Assembly (NCBI GenBank): GCA_963834755.1
Contig: CAWICQ010000012.1
Coordinates: 496,001-560,000, forward strand
DNA length: 64,000 nucleotides
Reading direction: 5' to 3'
From: Dokdonella_A sp963834755
Lineage (GTDB): Bacteria; Pseudomonadota; Gammaproteobacteria; Xanthomonadales; Rhodanobacteraceae
Below are positions 49,374 to 57,200 of this stretch, piece by piece (the first letter of the stretch is position 1; each line of letters starts with the position of its first letter). Below the pieces are notes generated by a model. That model saw nothing but the letters and a program-made list of their open reading frames with translations, made no database searches and was not told where the DNA came from. Made by a program: the position numbers and the translations under genes.

Positions 49374-50570
49374 TCAGTCGCCATCGAACCCGTCCGCAAA
49401 GATCTCGTCGGTCGGCGATGGGCTGTACAGCTCGGTGCTGTCGACAGGATCGGTGGCGCTGTAACCCCCGGTCACAAGGACCTGGCCCGAATTCAGGAGA
49501 GTCGCCGTATGCACGCGGCGCGGGGTCTGCATCGGGCTGGCTGAGTTCCATGTATTGCTCGCGGGGTCATAAAGTTCAGCCGATGCAAAGGTCGTGCTTG
49601 ACCCGAGGCCTCCGGCGACGAGTACCTGGCCGGAGTTCAGCAGCGTTGCCGTATGCGAATTGCGAGCTGTCGCCATCGAGTTGGCGGAAGACCACGCATC
49701 CGAGCCGGGATCATAACGTTCGGCGCTCGCGATGCTGTTGAAAGTGGCGTCCGCGCCACCGGTCACCAGCAAGCTCCCGTTTGCGAGCTCCGTCATCGCG
49801 GGAATCACGCGGGCAGTCGCCATCGAGCCCGCGGCTATCCAGCTCAGCTGGTTGGGGTCGTAGATCTCGGCGGTATTCGTGGGCGCGAAACTCGAGTCGT
49901 CCCCGCCTGCCACCAGGATCGCTCCGTTGGAAAGCACCGCTGCGACGTGATCGGCACGAGCAGCGTTCATATCGGCAATTGGAGACCAGAAGTTCGCGCT
50001 AATCGTATACAGTTCTGCACTGGCATAAATATCATTCCCGGCAAATCCACCGGCGACGATTACATTCCCGGACAGCAAATAAGACGCGGTGTGCCCGGCC
50101 CGTGGGACCGCCATGGTGCCGCCGTCGCTCCATGTGCCGGCTGCCGGATCGTAGAGTTCCGCGGAAGCCGTCGCCTGGAAAGTGTCGTCCGTGCCGCCGA
50201 CCACGAGGACCTTCCCGGACCCCAGGAGGGTCGCCGCCGCTCCATACCGCGCGGTGGCGAGCGAACCGGTGGGCTGCCAGGTGTTGCTGACGGGATCGTA
50301 TAACTCGGCACTGCTCAGAACGACATTTGTCCCGACACCACGTCCTCCGACTACGAGAACCTGGCCCGACTGCAACAGAGTCGCGGTGTGAGCCGCGCGA
50401 GCCGTGTTGAGCGAAGCGGCCGATTGCCAGGAATCAGCTCTCGCATCAACTCCGGTGTGCAGGATCGGAAGAACGGCGAGGAGAAAACGCAAATACAGGG
50501 ATACGTCGGATCGGTGCAATGGACGCTGGACGCGAAGCGGCTTCCGCGAGCAACTGGACAAACCTTCCAT
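49374..50570 (-). CDS. Secreted Kelch-repeat protein with IFxxGFD tail
   Basis: The 398-residue product has a hydrophobic export segment (SLYLRFLLAVLPILHTGVDA) and six to seven Kelch repeats, each of the pattern AxxxHTATLLxSGQVLVVGG followed by SAELYDPxxxTW. It folds as a beta-propeller. The C-terminus SPTDEIFADGFDGD carries the tail shared with two other proteins here, with two extra residues. ATG 50570 follows AGGA; the frame continues to 50657. Such propellers often bind carbohydrate or protein; no specific role can be given. Confidence 0.82.
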   Translation of the reverse strand: MEGLSSCSRKPLRVQRPLHRSDVSLYLRFLLAVLPILHTGVDARADSWQSAASLNTARAAHTATLLQSGQVLVVGGRGVGTNVVLSSAELYDPVSNTWQPTGSLATARYGAAATLLGSGKVLVVGGTDDTFQATASAELYDPAAGTWSDGGTMAVPRAGHTASYLLSGNVIVAGGFAGNDIYASAELYTISANFWSPIADMNAARADHVAAVLSNGAILVAGGDDSSFAPTNTAEIYDPNQLSWIAAGSMATARVIPAMTELANGSLLVTGGADATFNSIASAERYDPGSDAWSSANSMATARNSHTATLLNSGQVLVAGGLGSSTTFASAELYDPASNTWNSASPMQTPRRVHTATLLNSGQVLVTGGYSATDPVDSTELYSPSPTDEIFADGFDGD

Positions 50571-50907
50571 GTGACCATCCTTCTCGACAGGATGCCCCCA
50601 GGTTGTCGTTAGTTTTCTCCCCAAATTCAGGGTATGCCCGTCTCGTTGGACGGTCAACTGGCCCGGGCGACGCTAGGGCGCGCATCAGTGGCGCGCTCAG
50701 AAACGGAACCGGCACCTCGAGGTACGAACACACCTCGACATTTCGCAAGCACCACTCGCGTTCGTCCCTGCGGACGGATCGGAGCCTCACGCAGTGACAC
50801 GTACGACGTTGGACTCTCTCCGCACCGGTTCTGCATGTAGCGGGTTTGGTTCGCGCAGGCGTCGCCGAGCGCTAAGCTACGGCCTCGCGGTCGCATGGAG
50901 AACGCAC
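50571..50907. other. Gap between divergent Kelch and VOC genes
   Basis: This 337-base gap must hold the divergent promoters of both genes. No repeat, RNA gene or coding frame with support is seen. Confidence 0.4.
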
Positions 50908-51294
50908 ATGAAACGAGTCACAGGAATCGGCGGAGTCTTTTTCCACGCCAGGGACCCCGCTGCGTTGCGCGCTTGGTACGAGACACACCTCGGCCTCGAT
51001 GTGCAGGGCTGGGGCGGAACGGCGTTCAGCTGGGCTGACGCCGATGGAAATCCAATGAAGGGAACCACGATCTGGTCGATCGGCGCGGCGGATGGCAACA
51101 ACTTCGCCCCGAGCAAGTCGCCTTTCATGATCAACTACCGGGTTGAGAACCTAGCCGCGCTTCTTCAGGCACTTCGCGAGGAAGGCTGCCATGTTCTCGA
51201 CAAGATGGATGACTCGGAGTACGGCAAGTTTGGATGGGTCATGGATCCCGAGGGCAACAAGGTGGAGCTCTGGCAACCGCCACCCGGTCAATAG
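50908..51294 (+). CDS. VOC family (glyoxalase-like) protein
   Basis: The 128-residue product has the paired beta-alpha-beta-beta-beta fold: GIGGVFFHARDPAALRAWYE at the start and GWVMDPEGNKVELWQPP at the end, where the metal glutamate is expected. GGAG precedes ATG 50908 at seven bases. It resembles glyoxalase/bleomycin-resistance relatives; substrate unknown. It is the first of three small metabolic-type genes on this strand. Confidence 0.86.
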   Translation: MKRVTGIGGVFFHARDPAALRAWYETHLGLDVQGWGGTAFSWADADGNPMKGTTIWSIGAADGNNFAPSKSPFMINYRVENLAALLQALREEGCHVLDKMDDSEYGKFGWVMDPEGNKVELWQPPPGQ

Positions 51295-51467
51295 GCCGCC
51301 ACAAGCCACATCGAACCGACGCCTGACGGCTCGCGCGAGCGCAGGCCGTTTGCGCCGCTATGCGGAGCGTCGAGTTAGCTCCATTCGCGATCCCGAAACG
51401 ACGACCGCCGGACGAAGTCGGGTAGCCTTCACCGCTTGCAGGTGTGCACTAGAAACGGAGACCGAAA

Positions 51468-51947
51468 GTGGCCAACAAAAATACGATTTGCCTGTGGTAT
51501 GACGGCACCGCCTTGGATGCGGCAAAGTTTTATGCGAAGACGTTTCCAGACAGCGGGGTGGGCGCCATTCATCGCGCACCCGGCGACTATCCCTCGGGCA
51601 AGCAAGGCGATGTCTTGACGGTCGAGTTCACCATCATCGGCATTCCCTGCCTCGGCTTGAACGGAGGTCCGGCGTTCAAGCACAACGAGGCGTTTTCGTT
51701 CCAGGTGGCGACCGACGACCAGGTCGAGACCGACCGCTTGTGGGGCGCGATCGTCGGAAACGGCGGCCAGGAAAGCGCATGCGGCTGGTGCAAGGACAAG
51801 TGGGGTCTGTCGTGGCAGATAACGCCTCGGATTCTCATGGACGCGCTCGCGGATTCTGATCGTGCGGCGGCCAAGCGCGTGTTCGATGCGATGATGCAGA
51901 TGAGAAAGATCGACATCGCTGTGATCGAAGCGGCGCGACGGGGCTGA
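51468..51947 (+). CDS. VOC family protein (PhnB-like)
   Basis: The 159-residue product matches the PhnB/3-demethylubiquinone-methyltransferase-like VOC group: ICLWYDGTALDAAKFYAKTF at the start, GIPCLGLNGGPAFKHNEAFSF in the middle, and KDKWGLSWQITPRILMD then RVFDAMMQMRKIDI at the end. The start is GTG at 51468 with GGAG upstream. These proteins are often uncharacterised; the name methyltransferase used in some databases is misleading. Confidence 0.88.
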   Translation: MANKNTICLWYDGTALDAAKFYAKTFPDSGVGAIHRAPGDYPSGKQGDVLTVEFTIIGIPCLGLNGGPAFKHNEAFSFQVATDDQVETDRLWGAIVGNGGQESACGWCKDKWGLSWQITPRILMDALADSDRAAAKRVFDAMMQMRKIDIAVIEAARRG

Positions 51948-52152
51948 TGCCTTCCTTCACGTAAAAACAAACCCGCATCGGTGGCCGCGTGCGCATGCCC
52001 GGATGGTCCTGGTGGCGCACGAACGGACGCACCTGCTTGCACGGCTGCTCGTCGTCTGACGGCCTGGTTGCGGGGTGGAGTGGCAAGAGTCGCCCTTGTC
52101 CCGGAAGTGGAGCGACAATGATCTCGTTTCCATCGGGCCAGGGGACGCAACG

Positions 52153-52593
52153 ATGAAGACCAATCACCTCTATCGGATGCGCTTCACCTATCCCGAAAGT
52201 TGGTCGGTGCGTCTCGCGGGACCCGATAGCACCGAATCGCAACAGTTCTTCATTGCCGAAGGAACGTGCGAGGGCCGGATCACAGGGCGGTTGCGCGCGT
52301 CCAACCATCCGCGACGAAGGGGCGATGGAACGTTCGAGCCCAACTTCCACGGAGTCATCGAGACGACGGACGGCGCAGTCATTTATCACGAGTGCCGCGG
52401 GTACGGGCGTGCGTATCCTCCGGGTCGGCGGCAGATCGTGGTCTCGGCGTTTCACCTCAGCGACGATGCCAGATACAAGTGGCTTAACGATGTTCTTGCA
52501 GTGGGCACCGGAGAAGTCCGAACCGCGGGCGAGGGTGGTTCGGTCCTCATCATCGACTGGCACGAAACGGTGTGGGAACCCATCGCGGAGTGA
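52153..52593 (+). CDS. DUF3237-like protein
   Basis: The 146-residue product has the features of DUF3237: GRITGRLRASNHPRRRGDGT, NFHGVIETTDGAVIYHECRG and a closing beta strand region. GGGGA precedes ATG 52153. The fold is a small beta barrel of unknown function. It is followed by a 224-base gap with no supported gene, then the GH47 gene. Confidence 0.72.
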   Translation: MKTNHLYRMRFTYPESWSVRLAGPDSTESQQFFIAEGTCEGRITGRLRASNHPRRRGDGTFEPNFHGVIETTDGAVIYHECRGYGRAYPPGRRQIVVSAFHLSDDARYKWLNDVLAVGTGEVRTAGEGGSVLIIDWHETVWEPIAE

Positions 52594-52817
52594 CAATCGG
52601 AACGGCATCCATGCCCGTGCTCGATCGCTATTGATTCTTGGTGGCGTTCTCGGCGTGCCCATCTTACGCAGCGACCGTCGACGCGGACGTAGACTTCATC
52701 AGGGACGATGCGGACCTGGCAAGGAAGTGTCCGAGCCCTGCAACGACAAACGCCACGACGCCGGTGTCGTCTGCGCCCTTTGCAAACACGTGATCGGCCA
52801 TTGAAGAGAAAGTTGCG

Positions 52818-54230
52818 ATGATCATGGCGCTACGTTTCAGCCTTCTGCTCTTGTCGCTCACCGCGATTCCGGCGGCTTTCGCGGCAACCGCTGAAAAAGT
52901 CATCGATGCGAAGGAATCCGCGCGCCTCGCCGGCGAGGTCAAGAACGAATTCCTGCACGCGTGGAACGGCTACAAGGAATATGCGTGGGGCCACGATGAT
53001 CTCGCGCCGCTGACGCGCAAGCCGCACGACTGGTACGCCAGGCCGCTGCTGATGACGCCGGTCGATGCGCTTGACACTTTGCTGCTAATGGGCCTCAAGG
53101 ACGAAGCGGACGCGGTGCGCGAGCTGATCGCGACGAAGCTCGACTTCGATCAGGACATCTACGTCAAGAATTTCGAAGTCACGATCCGGTTGCTTGGCGG
53201 TCTCTTATCGAGTTATCAATTGACCGGCGACGAGCGCCTGCTGCACAAAGCCGAGGATCTCGGCCGGCGCCTGCTGCCGGTGTTCGATTCACCGACCGGC
53301 CTGCCATACGTCGAAGTGAATCTGCGTACCGGAAAAACGCGTGGCAAGGAAACGAATCCGGCCGAGACCGGCACGCTGCTGCTCGAATTCGGCACGTTAT
53401 CGAAACTGAGCGGCCATTCGGAATTTTATGCGAAGGCGAAACGGGCGCTGGTCGAAACCTGGAAGCGACGCTCGCCGATCGACCTCGTCGGTTCGAGCAT
53501 CGATGTCGAAACCGGGAAATGGCTCGATCCGGAATCCCACATCTCAGGCGGCATCGACTCGTACTACGAATATCTCTGGAAATGCTGGCGCCTGTTCGGC
53601 GATGAGGAATGCCTTGCGATGTGGAAGCCGTCGATCGCGGCGGCGAATCGAAATCTCGCCGACGAAGTCGATGGCGCGCTCTGGTACGGCTACGCGGACA
53701 TGAACACCGGCAAGCGCACGCATACGTACTTTGGTGCGCTCGACGCATTTTTTCCCGCGTTGTTGGCGTTGTCGGGCGACGTCGCGCGCGCAGGGCGATT
53801 GCAGGATTCGTCATTCCGCATGTGGCAACGCAACGGGATCGAGCCGGAAGTGCTCGACTACCGTACCGGCAAGATCCCATATCCGGGTTATGCGCTGCGA
53901 CCCGAAATCGTCGAATCGACGTATTACCTGCACCATTACACCGGCGATCCGAAATACCTTGCGATGGGCCGCACGCTGTTCCGCGATTTCGTCAAGTATT
54001 GCCGCACGGGTACGGGCTACGCGGCGCTTTCGGATGTCGTCTCCAAGAAGAAAAAAGATCGCATGGAAAGTTTCGTCTTCGCCGAGACGTTCAAATACTA
54101 CTACTTGTTGTTCGCACCGCAATCGATCGATTTCGACGCCATAACATTCAACACCGAGGCGCATCCGCTGAGAGCGACGTGGCTGCGTGCACAACCGGCG
54201 AAAGAAGCAGACAGCAAGCGCGTGCACTGA
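52818..54230 (+). CDS. Secreted GH47 class I alpha-1,2-mannosidase
   Basis: The 470-residue product has a signal peptide (ALRFSLLLLSLTAIPAAFAA) and the (alpha/alpha)7 barrel of family 47, better known from eukaryotic N-glycan trimming. Signatures are AWNGYKEYAWGHDDLAPL, LMTPVDALDTLLLMGL, GGIDSYYEYLWKCW with a catalytic acid, LRPEIVESTYYLHHYTG, and FVFAETFKYYYLLF followed by NTEAHPL, where the threonine binds calcium. Length is normal for the catalytic domain. Bacterial members are few. Export suggests use of external mannosides. No sugar transporter is adjacent. Confidence 0.93.
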   Translation: MIMALRFSLLLLSLTAIPAAFAATAEKVIDAKESARLAGEVKNEFLHAWNGYKEYAWGHDDLAPLTRKPHDWYARPLLMTPVDALDTLLLMGLKDEADAVRELIATKLDFDQDIYVKNFEVTIRLLGGLLSSYQLTGDERLLHKAEDLGRRLLPVFDSPTGLPYVEVNLRTGKTRGKETNPAETGTLLLEFGTLSKLSGHSEFYAKAKRALVETWKRRSPIDLVGSSIDVETGKWLDPESHISGGIDSYYEYLWKCWRLFGDEECLAMWKPSIAAANRNLADEVDGALWYGYADMNTGKRTHTYFGALDAFFPALLALSGDVARAGRLQDSSFRMWQRNGIEPEVLDYRTGKIPYPGYALRPEIVESTYYLHHYTGDPKYLAMGRTLFRDFVKYCRTGTGYAALSDVVSKKKKDRMESFVFAETFKYYYLLFAPQSIDFDAITFNTEAHPLRATWLRAQPAKEADSKRVH

Positions 54231-54476
54231 GCCGAGAGCATCACAATCCTGGGCCGCTTTCGAGGCCGAGCAGGCGAGTGCATAGATGCGCAGATACCGA
54301 GCCTGGATCGTGGCGAGCTTTCCGTTGTGCGGATGCGACCAGTCGGCGTGCCGCGGCGACGTATGCCGCAACCCAGCTCGAAATTCGAGCGTGAAAGTGA
54401 TGATCGCCCCTTTGACGTGCATGCCGATCATGACTTCGGTCGCGACATGGGCGCGGCCTTCGGCGACAATCGAAGC

Positions 54477-54926
54477 ATGGCGACAAGGATCTTTTTCAGT
54501 TTCGATTACGCGCGCGACGTTTCGCGCGTGCAAAAAATTCGCGAGCTCACGGATGTGATCGCGAACGCACCGGCAGGCTTCGAAAGTGCGCACTTGTGGA
54601 ACGAGACCGAACGTCAAGGCGACGAAGCAGTGCACGCTTTGATCGACGTGGCGCTCCGCGTCACGAAGGTCACGGTCGTCTGCATTGGCAGCGCGACGGC
54701 GGCGAACAAGTACATCGACTACGAAATCCAGCAGTCGATCGCGCGCGGCAACGGCATCTTCGGCGTGCGGATTCACGGGCTTGCCGACGCCGACGGGCGC
54801 ACCGACGTCGAAGGTCCTATTCCCGCGCTGCTGATCGAGAACTGGTACGAGGTGCATACGTACTCGAATCAGGCCGCGCTCGCCGCCTGGATCGAGGAGG
54901 CAGCTCGCGACGCGACTCAGTTCTGA
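54477..54926 (+). CDS. Orphan ThsB-like TIR-domain protein
   Basis: The 149-residue product matches the TIR-like family of Thoeris ThsB (DUF1863/MTH538 type): RIFFSFDYARDVSRVQKIRE at the start, VTVVCIGSATAANKYIDYEI in the middle with the conserved YxxYEI-type stretch, and GNGIFGVRIHGL near the end. ThsB makes a cyclic-ADP-ribose-type signal for ThsA during phage infection. No ThsA (SIR2- or membrane-linked effector) is seen in the window. ATG 54477 is chosen from homology, with a weak ribosome site. It could act in defence with a distant partner or in another NAD-related role. Confidence 0.78.
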   Translation: MATRIFFSFDYARDVSRVQKIRELTDVIANAPAGFESAHLWNETERQGDEAVHALIDVALRVTKVTVVCIGSATAANKYIDYEIQQSIARGNGIFGVRIHGLADADGRTDVEGPIPALLIENWYEVHTYSNQAALAAWIEEAARDATQF

Positions 54927-55267
54927 CGATCCGTTCGGACTCGTCGCCGAAGAGCAATCCGTTCAGTCCGAATCGGGTTGTGATCGCGGCTGAGATCCTC
55001 AGCGCATCCACGAAGGTCTTGGTCGAGTCGCCGCGCCAGCACCGAACGTTCCGGGCTCATTCTTCGAGCGTCATTTGGCCATTCCGAAGCTCCCTCAAAA
55101 AAACCGTCCATCTCGCATCAGCGGCACCATTCGCATTGCCCCGCCGCGACTGGGGAAAAACCCTCAAAGGACGATCCATTCACATTTCGCAAACAGTCTT
55201 GGAACGACCCTTCGGCACGGCGGCATGGTTCGTGCTGCGCAGGAAGCGCGGATTTCGGGGGATCAGC
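54927..55267. other. Gap without a supported gene
   Basis: A frame is open through it and joins the next gene, but the first part lacks any family-like sequence and composition is that of non-coding DNA. No RNA gene or repeat is seen. Confidence 0.45.
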
Positions 55268-56197
55268 ATGAAAGGTAAATGGCGGCGTTGGTCGTGGTTC
55301 GCTCTCGCAGGCATTCTGTGCCTCGCGATGGCGACGTCTGCATCCGCGCAGGTCGTGGTCACGGTCGACGGAGACACCGCTTACGCGACCATTTCGCTCA
55401 CGGACGGTAACGGTGTGACATATGACGCCGACGTCACGATCGTGTTCGATACGCCGCAGCACCTGACGCCGCGCAGCCTCAACCTGACGGCAGAGCTGGT
55501 GGATCCCGCGCAGATCGATGCCCGCCTCGCCAGCACGGACAACTGCATCGGCGCTGTCTGTCCGCTGATCGATCCCAATTTTCCCGTCATGATTACGGTC
55601 GAACCGATTGATTTTCCATTGATTTTCTCCAATAGCTCCAGAAAGGGCCAGGGCCACTCGGTAGACCTCTCCTTCCTCAATACCTATCAGTTCGACGTTC
55701 ATACGCACGACCTGATCTACCAGCAGGGAAGCCTGTACCGGTTATTCAAGGCGCCGGTCGGAGGCGATTTTCACGACGTCACCAACGACGTCATGCCCGG
55801 CAGCGTTCGCGTCCGCGGGCGCGGCGGCGCCTTTTCGCAATTCGTTGTCGCCAGCGATCCGCGCTATGACGTTCTGGGCGGTCCTCTGCTGGTGACGACC
55901 GGCAAGATAGCGGCGCTCAACCTGCGCATCTTGTCGGCAGCGCTCAGCGACGGGCTGCGCCTCGACCTGCTCGACCTGCTCGCACAAGTGGATGCGCTGC
56001 TGCTCGTCGATCTGGTCGGCGCCATCGCCACGCTGGATGAACTGATCGGCGTCATCGACGAAAACGCCGGCACCAACATCGCCAACGTATGGACGGCCCA
56101 GCGCAACGTGGTCAATGATGCGGGCGAAATGGACGAGCTCGCCGACACCTTGCGGTTCAGCATGATGCGCATGCTGGGTGGCAGCGCAAACCCGTAG
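55268..56197 (+). CDS. Secreted protein of unknown function
   Basis: The 309-residue product has a signal peptide (RRWSWFALAGILCLAMATSASA, cut near AQVV) and no further membrane segment. It contains a beta-rich N-terminal half and a helical, leucine- and aspartate-rich C-terminal half (LRLDLLDLLAQVDALLLVDL). Two cysteines (DNCIGAVC) may bond. GGGGGA precedes ATG 55268. I recognise no family. Five bases separate it from the FHA gene, so it may be the first gene of that operon. Confidence 0.72.
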   Translation: MKGKWRRWSWFALAGILCLAMATSASAQVVVTVDGDTAYATISLTDGNGVTYDADVTIVFDTPQHLTPRSLNLTAELVDPAQIDARLASTDNCIGAVCPLIDPNFPVMITVEPIDFPLIFSNSSRKGQGHSVDLSFLNTYQFDVHTHDLIYQQGSLYRLFKAPVGGDFHDVTNDVMPGSVRVRGRGGAFSQFVVASDPRYDVLGGPLLVTTGKIAALNLRILSAALSDGLRLDLLDLLAQVDALLLVDLVGAIATLDELIGVIDENAGTNIANVWTAQRNVVNDAGEMDELADTLRFSMMRMLGGSANP

Positions 56198-56202
56198 CCG
56201 TC

Positions 56203-57114
56203 ATGCCAGCACGCTTCAACGCCTACGTGCCCGACTCCGCGGCACTCGTCCGCTTGCTCGAGGACGACACGCCCTACCGCATCGGCCGCAGCGCCGAATG
56301 CGAGGTGCGCGTCGATCACTGGTCGATCTCGCGCTTCCACGCCGAGCTCCTCGGCTCGCGCGACGGCTGGTCGCTGCGCGACACAGGCAGCAAGAACGGC
56401 CTGCGCGTGGACGGCCACCTTTCGTTGCGCGCGGAATTCGACCGGTCGAGTTGGTTTTCGATCGGCGATGTGTACTGCTGGTTCGAATTGATCGATGACG
56501 CCGCGGCCGAGCGGCACCGCGCCGAAGGCGCGACGCGCCGCGCGACATCGCGCGCGCTGTCGCAACAGCTCGTGCCCAACCTCGGCATTCGCGCGTTGAT
56601 TCCGCAGACGCTCGACGTCGTGCTCGAGCTCGCCGGTCTCGAACGCGGCTTCGTGCTCTATTCCGATAGCGGCGACGCGTTGCGCGTGCGCGCGAGCCGC
56701 GGCTTCGCCGTCGACGATATCGCGAACGATCGCTTCGCCGGCAGCGCGGCAGCGGTCGAGCGCGCGCTCGCCGAAGGCAACAGCGTCGTCTGTTGCGACG
56801 CGACCGAATCGCCCTGGCTCGGCGTGCGCCCGAGCGTGCGCCTCGGCGGCATTCGCGGACTCGTCTGCGTTCCGTTGCGCCTCTCCGGCCGATCCATCGG
56901 TGCGATCTACGCGGACAGCCGCAAGCCCGGGCCGCCGGTGACCGAGCTCGATCTCGAGCTCATCGAAAACGTCGCCCGCCATGCGGCCGCCGCATTCGAA
57001 GCGGCGCGGCTCGAAGGCGATGTCGCCGATGTCATGCGCTCGGCGGCCGACGCCGGCATTCGCGCTCCGCTATGGAGCGATGTGCGCCCGTCCGCGCCGC
57101 CTCCGGAAGGCTGA
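56203..57114 (+). CDS. FHA-GAF protein
   Basis: The 303-residue cytoplasmic protein has an N-terminal FHA domain (about residues 10-100; YRIGRSAECEVRVD, then WSISRFHAEL and TGSKNGLRVDG) that should bind phosphothreonine, and a GAF domain (about residues 125-280; RGLVCVPLRLSGRSIGAIYA). FHA partners of Ser/Thr kinases are common, and the kinase gene follows 86 bases later. It may bring signals or targets to the kinase; ligand of the GAF domain is unknown. The upstream gene ends five bases earlier. Confidence 0.9.
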   Translation: MPARFNAYVPDSAALVRLLEDDTPYRIGRSAECEVRVDHWSISRFHAELLGSRDGWSLRDTGSKNGLRVDGHLSLRAEFDRSSWFSIGDVYCWFELIDDAAAERHRAEGATRRATSRALSQQLVPNLGIRALIPQTLDVVLELAGLERGFVLYSDSGDALRVRASRGFAVDDIANDRFAGSAAAVERALAEGNSVVCCDATESPWLGVRPSVRLGGIRGLVCVPLRLSGRSIGAIYADSRKPGPPVTELDLELIENVARHAAAAFEAARLEGDVADVMRSAADAGIRAPLWSDVRPSAPPPEG

Positions 57115-57200
57115 TCGTCGCACCACGCAGCGGGCGGCTTGGCGCCGGATCGAGACGGCTCCGGCTGTCCGATCGTGGGCTTCCGCGCTATCGTGCGCGC

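Noticed and set aside
52594..52804. Cysteine-containing small frame between DUF3237 and GH47
   Set aside because: It has no start with a ribosome site, and its N-terminal part is an out-of-frame reading of the preceding gene.
49374..54926. A phage-defence island around the TIR protein
   Set aside because: No other recognisable defence gene is present; the neighbours are metabolic, secreted or signalling genes.
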